Shown: piece by piece, positions 7,300 to 12,769 of the stretch | Position numbering within the stretch: position 1 is the stretch's first letter | Layout of the letters: each line of letters opens with the position of its first letter | Assembly (NCBI GenBank): GCA_017623335.1 | Contig: JAGAPI010000275.1 | Location: 1-12,769, forward strand | Direction of reading: 5' to 3' | DNA from: Prevotella sp. | Lineage (GTDB): Bacteria; Bacteroidota; Bacteroidia; Bacteroidales; Bacteroidaceae | DNA length: 12,769 nucleotides | The notes under the pieces: generated by a model | Database searches by the model: none | Told to the model about the DNA's origin: nothing | The model's input: only the letters and a program-made list of their open reading frames with translations | Position numbers and translations under genes: made by a program

Positions 7300-7420
7300 A
7301 ATTCATAATTCATAATGCATAATTATTTGCAAATCCATCTGCTTCGCTTTCATAATGCATAATATCATTCATAGCAGCGCAGCCAATTATGAATTATGCA
7401 TTATGAATTGTGCATTAATT
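7300..7420. repeat. AT-rich palindromic element, copy B
   Basis: This is the second copy of the element at 3836-3988, lying between uppS and bamA. The left arm 7300-7326 is identical over 27 bases to copy A. The right arm from 7376 (AGCGCAGCCAATTATGAA) is nearly identical but lacks one ATGAATT repeat. The core shares GCTTCGC but differs in length, giving 121 rather than 153 bases. Its outer edge again supplies the last Asn codon and the TAA stop (7415-7417) of the upstream gene, here uppS. The bamA start codon lies 18 bases beyond the left arm. The arms are self-complementary, so the spacer transcript could form a long weak hairpin. Confidence 0.8.
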
Positions 7421-8152
7421 TTGATTTTCCACTTGAGCCTCGGTTTTTCCAAAGCGCCGCTGGCGGCTCTGATAGTCGGCAATGGCTTTGTGCAGTGCCT
7501 CCTCATTGAAGTCGGGCCAATAGGTGTCGCAGAAATACAGCTCCGAGTAAGCAATCTGCCACAGCAGGTAGTTGCTTATGCGCAGCTCGCCGCCAGTGCG
7601 TATCAGCAGGTCGGGGTCGGGCATGAAACTGGTCTGCAGTCTTTGTGAGATAAACTCTTCATCCACTTCCTCTGGCTTGATTTTTCCACAGGCGGCGTCG
7701 GCGGCAATGCGCTTCACTGCATCGGTAATCTCCCACTTCGACGAGTAGCTCAGCGCCACCACCATAGTCATGGCATCGTTGGCAGCAGTGTGCTCCTCGG
7801 TGGCAAGCAGTTTCTGCTGCACCTCCACTGGCAGTCGCGAACGGTCGCCAATCACTCTGAACCTCACGTTGTTCTTCATGAATATCTCGTCCTCGAGCGA
7901 TGTGAGCACCAGACCCATCAGCGCCACCACCTCGTCGGCAGGGCGGTTCCAGTTCTCGGTGGAGAAAGTGTAGAGTGTGAGAAACTTCACTCCGAGCCTT
8001 GTACACTCCGACGTGATGCATCTCACGGCATCCACTCCCGCCTTATGCCCAAAGCTGCGGTGCTGCCCTCTCTCCATTGCCCAGCGGCCGTTGCCATCCA
8101 TGATTATGGCTATATGTTGTGGAATACGCTCCATGTCCAAAGTCTCTGCCAT
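7415..8152 (-). CDS. uppS: Isoprenyl transferase / undecaprenyl diphosphate synthase
   Basis: A 245-residue cis-prenyltransferase. It condenses isopentenyl diphosphate units onto farnesyl diphosphate to make the C55 carrier used for peptidoglycan and surface polysaccharides. Family signatures are complete: '[13 protein letters not shown]' with catalytic D19 and N21, 'GHKAG' at 35-39, '[13 protein letters not shown]' at 59-71, and the C-terminal '[18 protein letters not shown]' with 'AYSELYF' (R185, R191, E204 region). Length matches the family (230-260 aa). ATG 8152 is the farthest plausible start; a start at residue 7 ([10 protein letters not shown]) is also possible. It follows the DUF6089-like gene by 52 AT-rich bases and precedes bamA, an arrangement conserved in Bacteroidales. 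The stop codon lies inside palindromic element copy B. Confidence 0.97.
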   Translation of the reverse strand: MAETLDMERIPQHIAIIMDGNGRWAMERGQHRSFGHKAGVDAVRCITSECTRLGVKFLTLYTFSTENWNRPADEVVALMGLVLTSLEDEIFMKNNVRFRVIGDRSRLPVEVQQKLLATEEHTAANDAMTMVVALSYSSKWEITDAVKRIAADAACGKIKPEEVDEEFISQRLQTSFMPDPDLLIRTGGELRISNYLLWQIAYSELYFCDTYWPDFNEEALHKAIADYQSRQRRFGKTEAQVENQN

Positions 8153-8204
8153 ATACTTTAATATATATTATATGATTTATTATTTTTTATTTTTCTTAAG
8201 CCGT

Positions 8205-8903
8205 TCACCAGTCGTCCTTGTTACAGGTCTTGCACTTCGGCGCGATGTCATAAGTCAGACTTACCTTCAATGCGTGGTAGCAGTCGGTGTTCTTAAACGC
8301 TCCGCTGCTTTTTATTCCATAAGGGTCCTTCATGCCGTCAAGCTCGTCGCTGGTGGAGAAGTGCATCGCCCATTCCACCCCGAGGTTCAGCCTGTTGGCA
8401 ATCTTGTATTTCACTCCCACGCCCAGCGGCAGGTTCATGCCCGCGGCGCTCTTGCCGCCGCTTGCCACGGTCACTCCCAGCCCAAGGGTTATATACGGAG
8501 TGAATGGCTTTGCGCCACGGTATTCCCTTCCTGTGCCGTATGGCAGGAAATTATACTCGTAGCTTAAGCCTATATCCGTCAGTGTGCGGTCGAAGCCGCC
8601 CGTGGCGAGCGTTCCGCTCTCGGGGTACCATGTGCCGGTGCCGTCCATGTTGCCTTTTATCTTGCCGAACATCACGGCAAGGCGCAGAGCCATGCGCGGG
8701 TTCAGCCTGTATCGTGCCAAGACCTCGCCCATGGGCTGCAGGTCTGCGGTAAGGCTGCTGTTGTAGTCGCCCACATATCCGAGCAAACCTCCGCCGGCTC
8801 CTATTTCCATACGGTATTCCGGTTCGTCCTGCGCCACCGCGCTCACGCTGCACGCCAAGGCGGGCAGCAACACGGCTATTATACGCAGAATTGTTTTTTT
8901 CAT
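8205..8903 (-). CDS. DUF6089-like outer-membrane beta-barrel protein
   Basis: A 232-residue exported protein. The signal peptide is about residues 1-24 (MKKTILRIIAVLLPALACSVSAVA). Beta-strand-rich sequence with alternating aromatic or hydrophobic residues follows, as in small outer-membrane barrels: 'EIGAGGGLLGYVGDYN', 'PMGEVLARYRLNPRMALRLAV', 'LSYEYNFLPYG', 'FTPYITLGLGVTV', 'PLGVGVKYKI', 'LNLGVEWAMHFSTSDELDG'. The C-terminus has a paired cysteine motif, C224-K-T-C227-NK. This matches the Bacteroidales family annotated as DUF6089, usually found directly upstream of uppS-bamA as it is here. No biochemical role is established that I know of. The conserved linkage to bamA suggests an outer-membrane function. 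The family assignment is from memory of the pattern, not a search. Confidence 0.82.
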   Translation of the reverse strand: MKKTILRIIAVLLPALACSVSAVAQDEPEYRMEIGAGGGLLGYVGDYNSSLTADLQPMGEVLARYRLNPRMALRLAVMFGKIKGNMDGTGTWYPESGTLATGGFDRTLTDIGLSYEYNFLPYGTGREYRGAKPFTPYITLGLGVTVASGGKSAAGMNLPLGVGVKYKIANRLNLGVEWAMHFSTSDELDGMKDPYGIKSSGAFKNTDCYHALKVSLTYDIAPKCKTCNKDDW

Positions 8904-8958
8904 CCGGATTATTTTTGCTTTGTTTTCAGTTTTCCCGATTCACAACTACAGTTTCCTG

Positions 8959-9040
8959 CTCACAGCTTTGTTCCTGTTCGTCTCACAGCTTTGTTCCTGT
9001 TTTGTCTCACAGCTTCGTTCCTGTTCCCCTGCTTACAGCT
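8959..9040. repeat. ~23-bp tandem repeat at the 3' end of the lipoprotein gene
   Basis: The word ACAGCTT (plus strand) recurs at about 8962, 8985, 9009 and 9035, giving a period of 23-26 bases. The three full units read approximately CTCACAGCTTTGTTCCTGTT. The last partial unit is the 3' end of the lipoprotein gene itself (minus strand AAGCTGTAA, codons Lys-Leu-stop). In the spacer copies the TAA has become TGA (AAGCTGTGAG). The array therefore looks like repeated duplication of the gene's own tail plus adjacent spacer. It fills most of the 129 bases between this gene and the DUF6089-like gene. Confidence 0.8.
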
Positions 9041-10259
9041 TCAGCGTCCATGTGCCCTTGTCGCACACAGCCACAAGCTGTCCGTCACTGGTGGCATACA
9101 GTTTCAGCCACTGCGCGCCACTCATGCCTGCCGGCAAGTCATAGTCGGGATTCTTTTTCCATGTCAGTCCGCCGTCGCGGCTCACATATATATATTTATA
9201 TTCGCCCTCTTTGCCCGTGGCGTAATACTCTCCGCTGTTTGCGGCAGCTATAGTCACCTTTTCCATCACCGTCAGGCTGTATGTTCCGATTTCAGCGCAT
9301 ATCCATCGGTCGGCACTGCTGCCAATGCTGGTCTTGGTCCATGTTTCCAGTATTCCGTTGTCTTTTCCCGGGTCGGCAATCATCACAGTGTGGTAAACGC
9401 CGTTCACACCGGTCCGCGCCGCCGATATTGCAGCCAGCGGAACCGACGGATACAACGTGCGGTCTTCCACGGCATCCTCAATCCATGTTGCACCGTGGTC
9501 GCGGCTCACTATAAGCTTGTTGTCGGTGCTCACGGCATACAGCTCTCTCGGATTTACTGCCAGCAGCTTCTGCACGCTGGCCGCGCTGTTGGTCTCCACA
9601 CTGCCGCCGGCATTGGTGTAAACCACATTTCCGCCGTCAATCGCAGCCATCTCGCCGCCATATCCCACAGCTCCGTCGGTGGTCATCCATTTTGGCAGCA
9701 CTGCAGCGTCGTTTCTCTCCCACACCTTGCTGTCGTCGTTGCTTTTCTTCACATTCACCGTGATGGTGTACTCGCGATACACCTCATGATCGGTGTAGGC
9801 GTACACCCTCGCCGTTCTGGGATAAGAAAAGTCAGTGGAGTCGGTTGTGGCTACATACGCCCACACGTAATCGTCTTCACTGCCGCCGCTGGCGGTGGTG
9901 CCGTCCTCGTTTTTCCTAAGGGTCTTCATCACAAATGTTCCGTTGCTCTTCGTGCTGTACGAGCAGAGCAGCTTCTTGGCGTCGGTGCCGTATGGCAGCG
10001 AGTCAACGTTGTATATCTTTCCCTGATATTGGTCAATCAAGAATTTTATCTTAGCCACATCTGTGTTTGCCTTTATGTATGTGGAATCCTCACCCTTGGA
10101 AGAAAGAGTGTGATACTCCACATCTGCCGATGAGATATAAAAGTTAGTAACAGCGGCATCCTCGTATAATGTCACCTCGTTATCGTCGGTATTGAGACAG
10201 GAGGTGACACACATGAGCACCCCAGCCATAAAGCCAGACAACATGAATATTTTTCTCAT
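9033..10259 (-). CDS. DUF6242-like lipoprotein with Asp-box (BNR-like) repeats
   Basis: From ATG 10259 the product has 408 residues. The N-terminus MRKIFMLSGFMAGVLMCVTSC is a lipoprotein signal with lipobox V18-T19-S20-C21, so it is probably an envelope lipoprotein. Residues about 25-175 look like Ig-like or immunoglobulin-fold beta domains ('YREYTITVNVKK' closes this part). Residues about 185-408 read as a beta-propeller-like part with two Asp-box motifs, S252-RDHGATW259 and S360-RDGGLTW367, as in sialidase or BNR repeats. No sialidase catalytic residues were recognised, so binding rather than hydrolysis is likelier. The pattern resembles Bacteroides proteins annotated DUF6242. The frame is open upstream to 10301, but the lipoprotein signal fixes the start at 10259. 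A TAACTTTG element lies 30 bases upstream. Confidence 0.75.
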   Translation of the reverse strand: MRKIFMLSGFMAGVLMCVTSCLNTDDNEVTLYEDAAVTNFYISSADVEYHTLSSKGEDSTYIKANTDVAKIKFLIDQYQGKIYNVDSLPYGTDAKKLLCSYSTKSNGTFVMKTLRKNEDGTTASGGSEDDYVWAYVATTDSTDFSYPRTARVYAYTDHEVYREYTITVNVKKSNDDSKVWERNDAAVLPKWMTTDGAVGYGGEMAAIDGGNVVYTNAGGSVETNSAASVQKLLAVNPRELYAVSTDNKLIVSRDHGATWIEDAVEDRTLYPSVPLAAISAARTGVNGVYHTVMIADPGKDNGILETWTKTSIGSSADRWICAEIGTYSLTVMEKVTIAAANSGEYYATGKEGEYKYIYVSRDGGLTWKKNPDYDLPAGMSGAQWLKLYATSDGQLVAVCDKGTWTLKL

Positions 10260-10288
10260 ATCTGATTTTAATAGAATGAATTTGGCTG

Positions 10289-10296
10289 CAAAGTTA
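10289..10296 (-). promoter_or_regulatory. Candidate Bacteroidetes -7 promoter element for the lipoprotein gene
   Basis: The minus strand reads TAACTTTG, a full match to the Bacteroidetes -7 consensus TAnnTTTG. It ends 30 bases before the lipoprotein ATG at 10259, which would give a leader of about two dozen bases. No good -33 TTTG is found at the usual spacing, so this rests on the -7 element and its position at the head of the gene cluster. Confidence 0.45.
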
Positions 10297-10475
10297 ATCA
10301 CATTTCCCGAAAAATCAGCATTTTTATGTGTTAATTAAGAAAAAAGGGGCATTATTCTTCTTATTTTAAGGTCTGTTAGATTAAAATCTGTTTTTTTACA
10401 ATATTTTTTTTAATCAAAAGACAACGCATCTGTCCAGTCCCCGCTTTGCCGTATCCGGAGTGAACAGGTGAATAA

Positions 10476-10516
10476 GGAAAGCCGCCGTGCTTCACAGCAC
10501 AGCGGGCTTCCTTTTT
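10476..10516 (+). terminator. Terminator-like hairpin with T-tract (plus strand)
   Basis: GGAAAGCCGCCGTGCT (10476-10491) pairs with AGCACAGCGGGCTTCC (10496-10511) around a TCAC loop with about three mismatches, followed by TTTTT (10512-10516). It fits an intrinsic terminator for plus-strand transcription, although no plus-strand gene is apparent. On the minus strand the hairpin is followed by a weaker TTTCCTTATT, so it could also stop transcripts from the esterase side. Confidence 0.6.
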
Positions 10517-10647
10517 GCCTTTTCTTTGCCCTCCTCACGGAGTATGTCTGTTTGGCGAATAAGACAAATAAAAAAACTACTAAACTTGCATTAAACTAAC
10601 CAATCTTGAAAAATTGAAATATAAACTAAGAATTTAATTTCTTGGTG

Positions 10648-10655
10648 CAAAGTTA
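10648..10655 (-). promoter_or_regulatory. Second candidate -7 element in the gene-poor spacer
   Basis: The minus strand again reads TAACTTTG, matching TAnnTTTG. Just upstream on that strand, at 10665-10675, is the near-palindrome ATGGTAACCAT, which would fall between -7 and -33. No canonical -33 TTTG is present at 19-21 bases. If active, it would transcribe the gene-poor region toward the lipoprotein gene. Confidence 0.3.
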
Positions 10656-10766
10656 CAAAAAATAATGGTAACCATAGGGCGAAAACTGTACAAATGACGG
10701 TGGAATCGTACTTTATTCGCCGGTGTGGGCAAAATATAGGTGTATAAAAACTGAGAAAGTTTGGAC

Positions 10767-10799
10767 ATTTGCGGCAAACTGCGCGAGTTTGCCGCAAAT
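10767..10799 (-). terminator. Perfect stem-loop after the esterase operon
   Basis: ATTTGCGGCAAACT (10767-10780) and AGTTTGCCGCAAAT (10786-10799) are exact reverse complements around a 5-base GCGCG loop. The structure starts 11 bases past the stop of the two-domain esterase. Its position suggests an mRNA 3' end or stabilising hairpin for that operon. No U-tract follows on the minus strand, so a classical intrinsic terminator is not fully supported. Confidence 0.55.
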
Positions 10800-10810
10800 T
10801 TCACTTCCCT

Positions 10811-12451
10811 TTACTTCAAATACTTCGCCAGCCCGCTCTTGTTCTTCTTCAGCCCCTTAGCCACGTTTTTGGCGTTGGTTGCGGCTCCGAGCTTCGAGGT
10901 GTGGGTGTGGTCGTGGTTGTAGTATTTCATTGCCTTCTCCTTGCTGCCGCACTTTTTGTCGAGATAGTCGGCAGTGAGGTTGTGAAGGTCCACAAACTCT
11001 GTGCCAGTTTCCTCGGCTATCTGGCGGTACCACTTGCCGTAGGTGTCGTTTCGGCGCTCAATCTTGCCGTCGGTCCACTCGTTGCGCGGAGTGAGCGACA
11101 CAATGATGGGAGTTGCGCCATGCTCGCGCACATCCTGAATATATTTCTTGAGATACCAGCCGAAAGAGTAGACCACCTCGTACTCGGCGTTGGCTCCATT
11201 CATGGGCTTAAAGTCCTTCAGACGATAAACGTGGCAGGTGTCGTCGGCAGTTGCGATGCAGGCGCGGTATTTCTGCTCGTCAATCTTGCCGATGTCGTTA
11301 TGTCCGAACTCTATCAGCACATAGTCGCCGGCTTGCAGGCTGTTCACCACCTTGTCCCAGCGTCCCTCGTTGAGATACGAGCGGAGACTGCGCCCCGCCT
11401 TGGCAGCGTTCACCACGTTTATCTTCTTTTCGTTGAAAATGGTTGAAGCCAGTGCTCCCCATCCCCACATTCCGTCCTCATCGCTGTCGGTGTTCTTCAC
11501 GGTGCTGTCACCTGTGATGAACACAGTGGGTCTGCCGTCGCTGCGGTCGATTTCGTAGCGGTCGGGCTCCACGTTCTGCATCATAGCCTGAAGCGGTGCC
11601 AGCTGCGGGTCGGTGCTCTCTGCCAGCCCCTCGGCTGCGGAGCGTGCGTTCATCTCTGCGCCGAACTTAGACGTGTGGATATGGTCGGTGAAGAAGTGAT
11701 ACTGCTCCTTCCACCTGCCGTATTTGTCGAGCTTTGCCGCCGAGCGCTCGCAAAGGTCGACGAAGGGCACGTTCTCCTCGCGCGCCACGGTTTTGAGCCA
11801 CTCTGTGTGCCTGGTGCGCACAATCTTTCCGTTGTCGTCGTAGGCATCGCGCGGCGTGAGCGACATCAGAACGGGGTGACCTCCGGCTCGGCGCACGTCG
11901 TTGATGTACATGCGCATGTAGCCGCCGTAGGTGTAGACCGTCTCCTTCACTCCCGTCTCCTTGATGGTGACGTTGAGCGTGTCGTTGCCCGTGCCGGGTA
12001 TGCTGGCACGCGCCCTGCCGCTGTCGTAGGGACCGTTGTCGTTGTGGCCTATGGAGATTATCACCCAGTCGCCGGGCTTTATCGCCTGTCGGATGGGCTC
12101 CCACAGACGTGTGTAGAACGTTCGGCTGCTCATTCCGCCGAGCGCCTGGTTCTCTACGGTGATTTTTTTGTCGTCGAAATACTTGTGGGCGAAGTATCCC
12201 CATCCCCACTGTCCGTTGTTTCCGTTGCCGAGCGTGCCGTTTCGCATGGTGCTGTTGCCAATCAGGAACAAAACGGGGTTATTGCCGCGGCGCGATGTGC
12301 CGGGCACTATTCTTGCAGTCTGCGCCTTGGCGAGACTGTCGAAAGTCACGTCGTTTACGCCGTTCACGTCTGCCATTGGCTTTGCCACCTGAGCAGAGGC
12401 GCTGAGAGAAAAGGCGATTGACGCTAAAAGTAATGTCTTTTTATAATTCAT
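10811..12451 (-). CDS. Secreted two-domain SGNH esterase, rhamnogalacturonan acetylesterase-like
   Basis: A 546-residue exported protein from ATG 12451. The signal peptide MNYKKTLLLASIAFSLSASA ends near residue 20. It holds two full SGNH/GDSL hydrolase domains. Domain 1 (about 58-280) has block I 'LIGNSTMRNG' (nucleophile S67), block II 'ALGGMSSR' (G105), block III 'GHND' (135-138) and block V 'DHIH' (D256, H259). Domain 2 (about 306-535) has 'ITGDSTVKN' (S316), 'KAGRSLRSY', 'GHND' (383-386) and 'DHTH' (D514, H517). The 'WGWG' after block I in both domains is typical of CE12-like rhamnogalacturonan acetylesterases, which remove O-acetyl groups from pectin. Domain 1 has Asn in place of the usual Asp in GDS. 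The frame is open up to 12520, but the signal peptide fixes the start. The gene follows another esterase by 20 bases, so they are probably one operon. Confidence 0.87.
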   Translation of the reverse strand: MNYKKTLLLASIAFSLSASAQVAKPMADVNGVNDVTFDSLAKAQTARIVPGTSRRGNNPVLFLIGNSTMRNGTLGNGNNGQWGWGYFAHKYFDDKKITVENQALGGMSSRTFYTRLWEPIRQAIKPGDWVIISIGHNDNGPYDSGRARASIPGTGNDTLNVTIKETGVKETVYTYGGYMRMYINDVRRAGGHPVLMSLTPRDAYDDNGKIVRTRHTEWLKTVAREENVPFVDLCERSAAKLDKYGRWKEQYHFFTDHIHTSKFGAEMNARSAAEGLAESTDPQLAPLQAMMQNVEPDRYEIDRSDGRPTVFITGDSTVKNTDSDEDGMWGWGALASTIFNEKKINVVNAAKAGRSLRSYLNEGRWDKVVNSLQAGDYVLIEFGHNDIGKIDEQKYRACIATADDTCHVYRLKDFKPMNGANAEYEVVYSFGWYLKKYIQDVREHGATPIIVSLTPRNEWTDGKIERRNDTYGKWYRQIAEETGTEFVDLHNLTADYLDKKCGSKEKAMKYYNHDHTHTSKLGAATNAKNVAKGLKKNKSGLAKYLK

Positions 12452-12471
12452 GATTGAAAGTTTTTTGCGAA

Positions 12472-12769
12472 TTACTGTCCGTCGGGTTTTACGTTGTCGT
12501 AGAACGGTGCGTTGTGCCATTTGAATGTGGTGAAGTCGTCGGGCTGTGCGGCATCGTAGTCCTGCCAGTCGTTGCGCAGGCAGCTGATGAGCGGCACGTT
12601 GATTTGCTTCATGCCCATCACCACCATTTTTGCCACCTCGTAGGCTCCGTAGGGGTTGAAGTGGGTGTTGTCGGCAAAATCCTTGCTTTGTCCCGGGAAT
12701 GTTCCGGCGGGATAGTGCACGAGAGCCCGCTTGCTGTTCTCCACGCCGAGCGTCTCGAAGAATGTGCGC
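12472..12769 (-). CDS. SGNH/GDSL esterase, C-terminal part (5' cut by window edge)
   Basis: The last 98 residues of a protein entering from the right edge, in frame with 'RTFFETLGVENSKRALVHYP'. The segment 'FADNTHFNPYGAYEVAK' is block V of SGNH hydrolases: D-N-T-H supplies the catalytic Asp and His, and the 'HFNPYGAYEVAK' context is that of rhamnogalacturonan acetylesterase-like (CE12) proteins. The nucleophile Ser, Gly and Asn blocks lie outside the window. An internal GTG at 12744 is not a credible start because homology continues upstream. The tail 'FKWHNAPFYDNVKPDGQ' is hydrophilic. It lies 20 bases upstream of the two-domain esterase gene, so the two are probably co-transcribed and act together on acetylated pectin. 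The substrate is inferred from the family. Confidence 0.82.
   Translation of the reverse strand, partial: RTFFETLGVENSKRALVHYPAGTFPGQSKDFADNTHFNPYGAYEVAKMVVMGMKQINVPLISCLRNDWQDYDAAQPDDFTTFKWHNAPFYDNVKPDGQ

Larger units (their letters stand above)
10330..10660. other. Gene-poor spacer with possible untranslated RNA
   Basis: This is the core of the roughly 550-base gap between the lipoprotein and the esterase genes. It contains AT-rich tracts (10330-10415), a more GC-rich block with a strong hairpin (10430-10540), and another AT-rich block (10560-10665). Frames here are short and unconvincing. The longest ones are a 68-codon minus-strand frame at 10591-10797, and an open minus-strand frame ending at 10410 that has only a GTG start (10538, 42 residues). 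Neither has a recognisable domain. I do not see tmRNA, RNase P, SRP RNA or tRNA signatures. An sRNA or a leader is possible but unproven. Confidence 0.35.

Noticed and set aside
8991..10133. Plus-strand open frame of 380 codons opposite the lipoprotein gene
   Set aside because: It is antisense to a protein with a lipobox and two Asp boxes. The translation has low-complexity character, starts inside the 23-bp tandem repeat and shows no domain.
10410..10538. 42-residue Cys/Arg-rich minus-strand frame with GTG start
   Set aside because: It lies across a terminator-like hairpin, has no ATG start and no recognisable domain. It is mentioned only as part of the gene-poor region.
10591..10797. 68-codon minus-strand frame in the spacer
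   Set aside because: It starts inside the perfect stem-loop after the esterase, crosses the TAACTTTG element and shows no signal peptide or family motif.
12451..12520. Longer start for the two-domain esterase (base 12520)
   Set aside because: It would place 23 Arg/Lys-rich residues before a complete signal peptide and overlap the 3' end of the upstream esterase gene. The ATG at 12451 is better.

Overview
The window looks like chromosomal DNA of a Bacteroidales bacterium, most likely Prevotellaceae or a close relative. The gene order (DUF6089 outer-membrane protein, uppS, bamA, OmpH/Skp genes, murI) is typical of that order. Translation starts lack strong Shine-Dalgarno sites and instead have A-rich leaders. 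TAnnTTTG-type -7 promoter elements occur, as do a DUF6242-like lipoprotein and pectin-type SGNH esterases. Every convincing gene is on the minus strand, so transcription runs from high to low coordinates.

Region 1 (12769 to 10811): a 5'-truncated SGNH/GDSL esterase, then 20 bases later a secreted protein with two complete SGNH domains. Both resemble rhamnogalacturonan acetylesterases (CE12-like), so this is probably the end of a pectin-utilisation operon. A perfect 14-bp stem-loop follows the last stop codon.

Region 2 (10810 to 10260): about 550 bases with no convincing protein gene. It holds two TAACTTTG -7 elements on the minus strand and a strong terminator-like hairpin followed by T5 on the plus strand.

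Region 3 (10259 to 1510): a DUF6242-like lipoprotein with Asp-box repeats, a DUF6089-like outer-membrane barrel, uppS (undecaprenyl diphosphate synthase), bamA (outer-membrane protein insertase), three consecutive OmpH/Skp-like periplasmic chaperones, murI (glutamate racemase) and rbfA (30S maturation). It combines lipid-carrier synthesis, outer-membrane protein assembly and a peptidoglycan precursor enzyme, so it reads as an envelope-biogenesis cluster.

Region 4 (1491 to 1): a LolC/LolE-type (FtsX-fold) permease, followed after 6 bases by the N-terminal 85 residues of a Fur-family metalloregulator cut by the window edge.

The most unusual feature is what fills the spacers of this mostly essential cluster. 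Two copies of a 120-150 bp AT-rich palindromic element abut the stop codons of uppS and of one skp gene. A 9-bp tandem array lies between bamA and skp. A roughly 23-bp tandem array starts at the stop codon of the lipoprotein gene. A GC-rich, hairpin-forming spacer separates two skp genes. I saw no tRNA, rRNA, CRISPR array, transposase or complete mobile element, and no clear sign of a wholly new multi-gene system.
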